From JAWCLZ01 sp038850275 (GTDB lineage Archaea; Halobacteriota; JAWCLZ01), in NCBI GenBank assembly GCA_038850275.1, contig JAWCLZ010000045.1, positions 1 through 5,894 of the forward strand: a DNA stretch of 5,894 nucleotides, written 5' to 3'. Below are positions 1 to 5,000 of the stretch, piece by piece. The position numbers and the translations under genes are program-made. The first letter of the stretch is position 1. The number at the start of each line of letters is the position of its first letter. Below the pieces are notes generated by a model. The model worked only from the letters and a program-made list of their open reading frames with translations, made no database searches and was not told the origin of the DNA.

Positions 1-145
1 TATTTCGAATGAGATGCTCTATATTTTTTTCACTCCCAATGCTTAAGTTATCTATGCATATTACCTCTTGCCCTCTTTCTAGTAAATATTCACAGAGATG
101 AGAACCTATGAATCCAGCGCCACCTGTGACCAAACTTCTCTCCAT
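1..145 (-). CDS. NAD-dependent epimerase/dehydratase, probably UDP-glucuronate decarboxylase-like (N-terminal part, runs off the window)
   Basis: Only the first 48 codons are present; the rest lies beyond base 1. The translation begins MERSLVTGGAGFIGSHL, the N-terminal Rossmann strand and glycine loop (G8xxG11xxG14) of the extended short-chain dehydrogenase family. An acidic residue (D32) follows at the end of the second strand, where it binds the NAD ribose. The stretch from C30 to L45 (ICIDNLSIGSEKNIEHL) resembles UDP-glucuronate decarboxylases (VIC-DN---G---NI-HL) more than most GalE or RmlB proteins. That fits its place behind ugd, because the decarboxylase converts UDP-glucuronate to UDP-xylose. 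The ATG is 26 bases after the preceding stop and has GGTGA 10 bases upstream. Family membership is secure; the exact reaction is inference, and UDP-glucose or UDP-glucuronate 4-epimerase remain alternatives. Confidence 0.9.
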   Translation of the reverse strand, partial: MERSLVTGGAGFIGSHLCEYLLERGQEVICIDNLSIGSEKNIEHLIRN

Positions 146-171
146 TTATTTTCATTCACCTTCGAAAACTC

Positions 172-1173
172 TTAAAATTCTATGCTTGAGGAATCACCTA
201 TGTTAAGGGAATTTGCTTTTCCAATTAATTTTACATTGTCTCCTATTATTGAGGCATTTAAATACATATTCGCTATCTTAGTATTTGCACCAACAATGCT
301 ATTTGCTATTATCGAATTCTCTATTGTGCATCCTTCTGAAATCGAGGCATATGGGCCTATCACTGAGTTCTCTATTTTCACATCACTCGCGATTGCCACT
401 GGTTTTATAATCGCTGAATTTTCATATCCATAACTGGAGCCTTGTGCTTCTTCTAGTAGCACGCGATTCGCTTCCAATAGTGCTTCTGCTCTCCCGCAGT
501 CATACCAGTTGTGCACTTTAAAGGCTCGCAGCTTCACGCCTTCCTCAACCATTAGCTGGAGAGCATCTGTAAGCTGAATCTCCCTTTTATTCTTATCATT
601 CCTAGCGATTTTCTCTATAGCCTTGAAAAGCTGAGGGGTATTTTTTATGAAGTAAACTCCAGCTATGCCAAGCTTTGATTTAGAGCGCCTAGGTTTCTCC
701 ACGAGCTTTTTAATCTCTCCATTTTTATTCAAAGTTACTATGCCATAATTCCTAGGATCCTCTATCTTCTTAATTCCAATCGCTCCATCACAAGGTTGAA
801 GCGATAAATAATGCTCTTTAAACTCGATATAGCCTGCTTTAAATATCATATCCCCCAGGGCTATCATTACCTCGCTATCTTCAACCATTTCTTTGGCTAC
901 ATAAATCGCGTGTCCAAGCCCAAGCTGTTCTTCTTGAACTGCAAATGAAATTTTTTTAAATAAAGGAGAATAATGCGTGTTAATATATTCGATTAACTTC
1001 TCCTTCATATAGCCCACTACAACTATTACCTCTTCTGGATTTAGGTCAATCATTCTATCAAGTATGTGGCCAATTATTGGCTTGCCAGCCACGTTAACCA
1101 TTGGCTTGGGTTTGGTATGAGTATGAGGATGCAAGCGCTTGCCAGCGCCTGCTGCTGGTATAACTACCTTCAT
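172..1173 (-). CDS. Sugar-1-phosphate nucleotidyltransferase (glucose-1-phosphate uridylyl/thymidylyltransferase type) with left-handed beta-helix tail
   Basis: A 333-residue cytoplasmic enzyme expected to condense a sugar 1-phosphate (probably glucose 1-phosphate) with UTP or dTTP, releasing pyrophosphate. The N-terminal domain (about 1-240) has the nucleotide loop AAGAGKRLHPHT (7-18) followed by PKPM (22-25), QLGLGHA (83-89), the metal-binding LGD (D108), VEKP (158-161) and WYDCG (223-227, D225 a second metal ligand). About 250-330 is a run of hexapeptide-like repeats (NSVIGP, GCTIENSII) forming a left-handed beta helix, as in long-form archaeal enzymes. The GLGHA motif resembles UTP-using GalU enzymes, and the next gene upstream is ugd, so UDP-glucose is the likely product; a dTDP-glucose product is the main alternative. 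The start follows the ugd stop by 13 bases, with GAGAGG about 8 bases before the ATG. Confidence 0.9.
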   Translation of the reverse strand: MKVVIPAAGAGKRLHPHTHTKPKPMVNVAGKPIIGHILDRMIDLNPEEVIVVVGYMKEKLIEYINTHYSPLFKKISFAVQEEQLGLGHAIYVAKEMVEDSEVMIALGDMIFKAGYIEFKEHYLSLQPCDGAIGIKKIEDPRNYGIVTLNKNGEIKKLVEKPRRSKSKLGIAGVYFIKNTPQLFKAIEKIARNDKNKREIQLTDALQLMVEEGVKLRAFKVHNWYDCGRAEALLEANRVLLEEAQGSSYGYENSAIIKPVAIASDVKIENSVIGPYASISEGCTIENSIIANSIVGANTKIANMYLNASIIGDNVKLIGKANSLNIGDSSSIEF

Positions 1174-1186
1174 ATTTTTTTTCCTC

Positions 1187-2464
1187 TCACCAGCAAAGCC
1201 CCTCGTATTCTATATTTAAGCCCTTTGGATTTAAGACATGTCTGCCGTCTATAACTAGTTTGTTCTTCATCGCCTCGAATTCTTCTTTTAATTTTGCGAA
1301 TTCTCCCCACTCAGTTAATATCAAGCAAGCATCAGCTTCTTTCAATGCTTCTATGGCTGAGCTGCAGTACTCTATATCTGGATGTATTTTTCGCATATTT
1401 TCATTTGCACGTGGATCATAAGCGGAAATCCTCGCTCCCCTTTCCTTGAGCTTTTTTATCACATGTATTGCTCTTGCCTCTCTAACGTCATCAGTGTCAT
1501 TTTTAAAGGCAAGCCCAAGTAAGGCAATTTTTTTATTCTTAATCTCTAGTTTTTTCTCCAGTAGTTTGATCATCCTAGCAGGCTGCTCTTCATTTATCCT
1601 AACCACTGCTTCAAGTAATCTCGGTTCATATCCAATTTCTCTAGCTTTATTTATAAGGGCATTTAAATCCTTAGGGAGGCAAGATCCACCGTAGCCAAGT
1701 CCTGCGTTTAAGAAATGGGGATTTATTCTATAGTCATAGCCAATCGCTTGCATTACTTCATATGTATCTATACCTAGGTACTTGCATATATTTCCAATTT
1801 CATTTGAAAATGAAATTTTCATAGCGAGGAAAGCATTATTTGCATATTTAATCATCTCAGCGGTTTTAAGATCCGTATGTATAATTGGACATTTGAAGTT
1901 TTTATAAAGTTCAACTATCTCTCTCCTCGATTTCTCATCCCTCGCGCCAATTACAATTTTATCTGGATTCATGAAGTCATATATAGCTTTGCCCTCCCTC
2001 AAGAACTCTGGATTCACTCCATAGCCAAATCGCTTACCACTGGAGTATTTTTCAATTATTGGTATCACTACTTTCTCAGAAGTTAGAGGTAAAACTGTGC
2101 TCTTCATCACTATGATGTGATAATTTTTCTTTTCCTTTAATGCCCTACCTATATTAACGCTGGCTTCTTTTATAAGCGATAGATCTATCCCCCCAGTTTG
2201 AGTTTGAGGAGTTCCAACGCAAATAAACGAAACCTTTGAGCTAGCTATCGCTTGTTCATAGCTAGTGGTTGCATATAAATTTTTACCCGTGTGTTTCTCC
2301 AAGAGTTCTTTTAATCCTTGCTCATAAATAGGGGGCTTGGCTTGATTTATCAATTCCACTTTCTTCTCATCCACATCTAAGCAAATCACTTCATTGCTTA
2401 ATTCGGCGAAGCAAACCGCTGTTACCAAGCCAACATAGCCCGCGCCTATGATGGATATTTCCAT
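1187..2464 (-). CDS. ugd: UDP-glucose 6-dehydrogenase
   Basis: 425 residues, the normal length for the UDP-glucose/GDP-mannose dehydrogenase family. It oxidises UDP-glucose twice with NAD+ to give UDP-glucuronate. The N-terminal Rossmann domain opens with GAGYVG (7-12) and D30 at the end of strand 2; CVGTP (82-86) and KSTVLP (121-126) follow. The substrate part has NPEFLREG (151-158), the central helix with K206 and N210, and the catalytic cysteine C262 in GYGGSCLPKD (257-266; most relatives have F where this has L). The C-terminal domain carries LGLAFKNDTDDVRE (316-329) and DGRHVL (406-411). It is the first gene of a three-gene operon with the nucleotidyltransferase and the epimerase-like gene. 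No ribosome binding site precedes the ATG, but a TATA-like box lies about 30 bases upstream, so the transcript is probably leaderless or nearly so. Confidence 0.96.
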   Translation of the reverse strand: MEISIIGAGYVGLVTAVCFAELSNEVICLDVDEKKVELINQAKPPIYEQGLKELLEKHTGKNLYATTSYEQAIASSKVSFICVGTPQTQTGGIDLSLIKEASVNIGRALKEKKNYHIIVMKSTVLPLTSEKVVIPIIEKYSSGKRFGYGVNPEFLREGKAIYDFMNPDKIVIGARDEKSRREIVELYKNFKCPIIHTDLKTAEMIKYANNAFLAMKISFSNEIGNICKYLGIDTYEVMQAIGYDYRINPHFLNAGLGYGGSCLPKDLNALINKAREIGYEPRLLEAVVRINEEQPARMIKLLEKKLEIKNKKIALLGLAFKNDTDDVREARAIHVIKKLKERGARISAYDPRANENMRKIHPDIEYCSSAIEALKEADACLILTEWGEFAKLKEEFEAMKNKLVIDGRHVLNPKGLNIEYEGLCW

Positions 2465-2490
2465 TTAACAATTCATTTTTTCAATATAGA

Positions 2491-2498
2491 TATAAATA
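2491..2498 (-). promoter_or_regulatory. TATA-like box for the ugd operon
   Basis: On the minus strand this reads TATTTATA and continues into TCTATATTG; the core ATTTATATC matches the archaeal TATA consensus. It is centred about 30 bases before the ugd ATG and is preceded by purine-rich GCGAGAA, a possible BRE. Transcription would start within a few bases of the ATG, which agrees with the absence of a ribosome binding site. Position and composition are seen; promoter function is inferred. Confidence 0.55.
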
Positions 2499-2505
2499 GA
2501 TTCTC

Positions 2506-2519
2506 GCTTAAGCTTAAGC
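2506..2519. promoter_or_regulatory. Perfect 14-bp palindrome, candidate operator between divergent promoters
   Basis: GCTTAAGCTTAAGC equals its own reverse complement. Its centre (2512/2513) lies about 18-20 bases from the centre of each of the two outward-facing TATA-like boxes. A dimeric regulator bound here could touch both promoters. No regulator gene is visible except possibly the adjacent MNT/HEPN pair, which might autoregulate; that is speculation. Confidence 0.4.
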
Positions 2520-2528
2520 AGCATTATC

Positions 2529-2535
2529 TTATAAT
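2529..2535 (+). promoter_or_regulatory. TATA-like box for the MNT/HEPN operon
   Basis: TTATAAT centred at 2532, 28 bases before the ATG at 2560, the spacing expected for a leaderless archaeal transcript. There is no GGTGA-type site ahead of that ATG. The better-looking TTTAATATAT at 2541-2550 is too close to the start codon to serve this gene unless transcription began inside it. Confidence 0.45.
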
Positions 2536-2559
2536 CGAAGTTTAATATATAGAAGAATA

Positions 2560-3069
2560 ATGTCTAATGAGACAAATTTAGCGCTAAAACTAGTAGAGAA
2601 ATATATAAAGATCGCTAGAAATCAATTTGGTGATAAACTACTAGCAGCTGCGGTTTTTGGTTCTCTAGCAAGAGGAGTGGCGAAATTTCCTATAAGTGAT
2701 ATCGATGTTTTGCTAATCCTTGAGGGAATAAATGGTCTCTCCTTTGGCAAAAGAATTGATTTGATGAAAAATGCATATGAAAAACTTACTGAAACCGAGG
2801 AATATCTGAAGTTTAAAGAAGCTTTTATTTACAGTCCAAGCATTCAAGAGCATATATTAACACCCCAAGAACTCAAGAAACACCCGCCCTTACTTCTTGA
2901 TTTAACGATGGAGGTAATAATATTTCATGATGCAGGTATTTTAAATATAGAGCTTGAAAAACTGAGGAAGCGTTTAAAAGAACTCGGAGCAAGGAGGATA
3001 GAAACAGGTGATTCTTGGTTCTGGATTTTAAAACCCGATTTGAAGTTTGGAGAGGAACTTGAGCTATGA
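2560..3069 (+). CDS. MNT-type minimal nucleotidyltransferase (probable antitoxin of a MNT/HEPN pair)
   Basis: A 169-residue protein of the polymerase-beta nucleotidyltransferase superfamily. The signature is FGSLARG (33-39) followed by SDIDVLLIL (46-54), giving GS-x11-D47-x-D49, the metal-binding pair. A third carboxylate is not obvious; E97 in IQEHIL is the best candidate by position. The C-terminal half is helical (131-143) and ends in GDSWFWILKPD (150-160), a tail resembling those of archaeal MNT proteins with HEPN partners. In studied MNT/HEPN modules the MNT protein transfers AMP to a tyrosine of the HEPN RNase and silences it. Its stop overlaps the HEPN start (ATGA), so the two are translationally coupled. 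The start is the only early Met in frame. The superfamily is certain; the antitoxin role is inferred from the pairing. Confidence 0.88.
   Translation: MSNETNLALKLVEKYIKIARNQFGDKLLAAAVFGSLARGVAKFPISDIDVLLILEGINGLSFGKRIDLMKNAYEKLTETEEYLKFKEAFIYSPSIQEHILTPQELKKHPPLLLDLTMEVIIFHDAGILNIELEKLRKRLKELGARRIETGDSWFWILKPDLKFGEELEL
3049..3055 (+). promoter_or_regulatory. Ribosome binding site of the HEPN gene
   Basis: GGAGAGG lies 10 bases before the ATG at 3066, inside the end of the MNT gene. It supports 3066 as the start rather than the next Met at codon 6. Confidence 0.55.
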
Positions 3070-3491
3070 ATACAAAACTAATGGCTTTAGATTATATAAA
3101 ACGAGCTGGGAGGTTTCTTAAAGAATGCATATCTGCATTTGAAGATAGCGATTACCCCGTGGCAGTTAGGAGAGCGCAGGAATGTGTGGAATTAAGTTTA
3201 AAAGCTGCATTGAGAAGCGTAGGAGTTGAGCACCCCAAGGAGCACGATGTAAGTAAGGCTCTCGAAGTAGTTGGTGATAAATTTCCCCAGTGGTTTTCCG
3301 TTAAAATTCCAAGATTTATGGAGATATCCAGAGATTTGAGCAAAAAGCGAGGACCTGCGATGTATGGCTATGAAGCTGAGTTCAAACCGGCTACTGAGCT
3401 CTTCGATAGAAAAGACGGCGAAGATGCTATTGCCTCAGCAAAGGATGTATTTGATTCATGCGAGAGATTAATCAAGATGCTTTTCAAATGA
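3066..3491 (+). CDS. HEPN domain protein (probable toxin of a MNT/HEPN pair, variant active site)
   Basis: A 141-residue, mostly helical protein with the HEPN four-helix pattern: helix 1 about 6-27 (YIKRAGRFLKECISAFEDSD), helix 2 about 30-52 with RRAQECVELSLKAALR (35-50), the EHPKEHDVSKAL loop and helix (55-66), helix 3 about 77-95, and helix 4 about 117-139. HEPN toxins are usually RNases with an RX4-6H motif, often RX4HXY in the type partnered by MNT. Here the matching stretch is R95-GPAM-Y100-G-Y102: Arg and the last Tyr are kept, and His is replaced by Tyr. RNase activity is therefore uncertain, while Y102 (or Y100) could still accept AMP from the MNT partner. It overlaps the upstream gene by ATGA. 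A substrate-binding or non-toxic partner role is the alternative. Confidence 0.85.
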   Translation: MNTKLMALDYIKRAGRFLKECISAFEDSDYPVAVRRAQECVELSLKAALRSVGVEHPKEHDVSKALEVVGDKFPQWFSVKIPRFMEISRDLSKKRGPAMYGYEAEFKPATELFDRKDGEDAIASAKDVFDSCERLIKMLFK

Positions 3492-3562
3492 ATCATCCAA
3501 AAAATATTGCAAAAGAGAAGTTCTTTTCATCCCGCGCATCTAGAGAAAGAATCAATGAAAAT

Positions 3563-3592
3563 GAAAGAAGTTGAAAAAAGTTGAAAGAAGTG
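3563..3592 (+). repeat. Three imperfect 10-bp tandem repeats, purine-rich
   Basis: GAAAGAAGTT, GAAAAAAGTT, GAAAGAAGTG in direct succession, within a wider purine-rich stretch from about 3541 to 3594. On the minus strand this reads as a pyrimidine tract with a run of six T, so it could help end minus-strand transcripts coming from the membrane-protein gene about 190 bases upstream. That role is inferred; stop codons (TGA in AGTTGA) argue against it being coding in that frame. Confidence 0.6.
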
Positions 3593-3721
3593 GAATCTAT
3601 TTGTTAGCGTTGTAAGCGGGATACTTTAAAACTTCCTCTCATAGTAGCTTTGCCCGTGCATCTTGGCACAAGAGGTTTATCAATTACTGGTAATTTGTAG
3701 AGATCTTTTGAGAATATTTCA

Positions 3722-3731
3722 CGAATATTCG
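3722..3731. repeat. Short palindrome with a flanking direct repeat
   Basis: CGAATATTCG is a perfect 10-bp palindrome. GAATATT also occurs 11 bases earlier (3712-3718), so two GAATATT copies sit about one helical turn apart. It lies downstream of both neighbouring genes, so a role as a promoter operator is not supported. Confidence 0.4.
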
Positions 3732-3783
3732 CCAGTCACGATGGAAACTGAAGCGTTTTGGAAATCAAAATTGCTAGTGCTTA

Positions 3784-4152
3784 TTATTCCTTTCTCATTT
3801 CTCTCTCCATTCTCGCTAGTCTTTCATCTGTCCTAGCTATGAATGCTCTTACCTCGCTCACAAATGGACTTCGAAGTTCACCTTCCTTCGCGGAAGTTTG
3901 AGGTAGTTTTACCACTCTATCTAGTATTACGCCTAATAGCCAGACTAAGATGAACATAGATGGGATAGCGATTATAACTAGTTGAATTACATCGAATTTC
4001 AAGCCAAATTTCTCTAGAAAGGGAAGTATATGGGAGCTCGCAGTTATCACGAGCAATATGAAGTTTATATAGCCCATTAAGCTATAGCCCAAATCTATAT
4101 GGTATTTCGCCACCACGATTTTATCCCTAAGTGATGCCAGTTTTTGCTTCAT
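3784..4152 (-). CDS. Small two-helix membrane protein of unknown function
   Basis: I do not recognise a named family. With the start used here it is 122 residues: a basic N-terminus (1-20), a first hydrophobic segment at about 23-45 (GYINFILLVITA), a short linker with charged residues (47-53), a second segment at about 54-77 (LVIIAIPSMFILVWLLGVIL), then a hydrophilic tail. Residues 98-122 are strongly charged and look helical (RTDERLARMEREMRK), possibly a coiled coil. The positive residues suggest both ends face the cytoplasm. The ATG at 4152 is preceded 4 bases upstream by GGTGAT, a good archaeal ribosome binding site. The ATG at 4164 would add MVIS but has no such site and overlaps GGTGAT, so it was not chosen. 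It lies about 100 bases behind the FAH gene on the same strand and may share its transcript. Confidence 0.75.
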   Translation of the reverse strand: MKQKLASLRDKIVVAKYHIDLGYSLMGYINFILLVITASSHILPFLEKFGLKFDVIQLVIIAIPSMFILVWLLGVILDRVVKLPQTSAKEGELRSPFVSEVRAFIARTDERLARMEREMRKE

Positions 4153-4156
4153 TGAA

Positions 4157-4162
4157 ATCACC
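4157..4162 (-). promoter_or_regulatory. Ribosome binding site deciding the start of the membrane-protein gene
   Basis: GGTGAT on the minus strand ends 4 bases before the ATG at 4152 and matches the complement of the archaeal 16S rRNA 3' end. It includes the last base of the alternative ATG at 4164, which argues for the downstream start. Confidence 0.55.
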
Positions 4163-4213
4163 ATGTAATATTTTAATGCTTAATAGCTCTTTGCCGCTCG
4201 CTGAATTCCAATT

Positions 4214-4242
4214 CCAAGAAAGAGGATAAGAGGATAAGAGTG
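4214..4242 (-). terminator. Pyrimidine-rich tract after the FAH gene, possible terminator
   Basis: On the minus strand the tract begins 14 bases past the FAH stop and reads CACTCTTATCCTCTTATCC and then TCTTTCTTGG. Archaeal transcription often ends at T-rich tracts without a hairpin. It contains two full copies of an 8-bp unit (GAGGATAA on the plus strand, 4222-4237). The next gene is on the same strand 62 bases further on, so termination may be partial. Weak evidence. Confidence 0.3.
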
Positions 4243-4256
4243 CTATTAATCTAACT

Positions 4257-5000
4257 CTATCTCGCGCTTATTACTTTGTTTCTAAGTACTCCCATTTTTT
4301 CAATCTCTATTTCTATAGTATCACCTGGATTCATTGGGCCAACTCCATAGGGCGTGCCTGTGGCTATTACATCTCCACTTTCAAGCGTCATGATATGGGA
4401 GATGAATTCAATTAAAGTGGGAATGTCGAATATGAAATTCGAGGTGCTTGAGTCTTGCTTTATTTTGCCATTAAGCCGGCTCATTATTCTAAGATTGCTT
4501 GGATCGATGTTATCCTCAAAGCTCTCCGCGAGAAATGGACCTAGTGGCGCGAAGGTATCGAAGCTCTTTGAGCGCGTCCACTGTCCATCTTTCCTCTGTA
4601 AATCGCGAGCAGTTACATCGTTGAAGCAAGTATAGCCTAGTATTACTTCATTTGCTCTAGATTTCTTCACATTTTTGCAGCGCTTTCCAATTACCACTGC
4701 GAGTTCAGCTTCATAATCCACTTGACTGCAGCTTTTGGGGTAAACGATGTATTCCTCGTGGGCTATTACCGAGGTTGGAGGCTTGAGGAAAATTATGGGC
4801 TCATCGGGAACTCGCATGTTTAACTCGCGGGCGTGATCTAGGTAGTTTAGTCCTATGCATATTATTTTAGTTGGAATAACTGGTGGCAATATCTTTAACT
4901 CTTTCAACGTGTATTCTCTTCCATCTCGCTCGCCTATCACTTTTTCACCCTCTATTCTGCCGTAGAATTCCCTCCCGCGATATAGAAATCTCCCTATCAT
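4257..5000 (-). CDS. Fumarylacetoacetate hydrolase (FAH) family enzyme
   Basis: 247 residues, typical of compact FAH-fold enzymes that hydrolyse, decarboxylate or isomerise beta-diketo acids such as acylpyruvates, oxaloacetate or catechol-pathway intermediates. The N-terminal 40 residues form the small FAH-associated domain. The core has GLNYLDHARE (50-59), where H56 and E59 match the His/Glu dyad of FAHD1-like enzymes. The metal ligands are E97 and E99 in DYEAEL and D128 in NDVTARD. Further features are K145 in SKSFDTFAPLGP and ATGTPYGVG (213-221). All key residues seem intact. The exact substrate cannot be read from the sequence. The gene overlaps pyrK by ATGA and has GGTGAGG upstream of its ATG, so it belongs to the pyrD-pyrK operon. 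An oxaloacetate-directed activity would sit near aspartate and pyrimidine metabolism, but that is a guess. Confidence 0.9.
   Translation of the reverse strand: MIGRFLYRGREFYGRIEGEKVIGERDGREYTLKELKILPPVIPTKIICIGLNYLDHARELNMRVPDEPIIFLKPPTSVIAHEEYIVYPKSCSQVDYEAELAVVIGKRCKNVKKSRANEVILGYTCFNDVTARDLQRKDGQWTRSKSFDTFAPLGPFLAESFEDNIDPSNLRIMSRLNGKIKQDSSTSNFIFDIPTLIEFISHIMTLESGDVIATGTPYGVGPMNPGDTIEIEIEKMGVLRNKVISAR

Larger units (their letters stand above)
3492..3783. other. Convergent intergenic region, no convincing gene
   Basis: 292 bases between the HEPN stop and the stop of the membrane-protein gene on the other strand. It holds a purine-rich tandem repeat (3563-3592), a weak A/T hairpin just after the HEPN gene (AAAAGA 3511-3516 against TCTTTT 3522-3527), a palindrome (3722-3731) and, on the minus strand, 43 open codons without an ATG (3604-3735). 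No tRNA, CRISPR array or C/D-box RNA was recognised. As both flanking genes end here, it most likely contains transcription ends plus perhaps decayed sequence. Confidence 0.6.

Noticed and set aside
182..433. Open frame on the plus strand opposite the nucleotidyltransferase gene
   Set aside because: It lies entirely within a well-supported gene on the other strand, its translation has no recognisable domain, and no ribosome binding site or promoter fits.
2541..2550. TTTAATATAT as the TATA box of the MNT gene
   Set aside because: It ends only 9 bases before the ATG, so transcription would begin inside the gene, and no later start codon fits; the TTATAAT box at 2529-2535 has the right spacing.
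3152..3343. Minus-strand open frame opposite the HEPN gene
   Set aside because: Fully covered by the coupled HEPN gene and without recognisable features.
3511..3527. Hairpin AAAAGA / TCTTTT after the HEPN stop, as a terminator
   Set aside because: The stem is only six mostly A-T pairs with no T run after it, too weak to call.
3738..3752. CRISPR-repeat-like ending (GATGGAAACTGAAG)
   Set aside because: It is a single copy; no regularly spaced second copy or spacer pattern is present in the window.
3600..3783. A tRNA or C/D-box RNA in the convergent intergenic region
   Set aside because: No T-loop consensus, no acceptor-stem pairing, and no paired RTGATGA and CTGA boxes were found on either strand.
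3741..3836. 31-codon plus-strand frame starting ATGGAAACTGAAG
   Set aside because: More than half of it is antisense to the end of the membrane-protein gene, and there is no ribosome binding site in front.
4354..4635. Plus-strand open frame opposite the FAH gene
   Set aside because: Antisense to a conserved enzyme with intact active-site motifs; its translation shows no domain.
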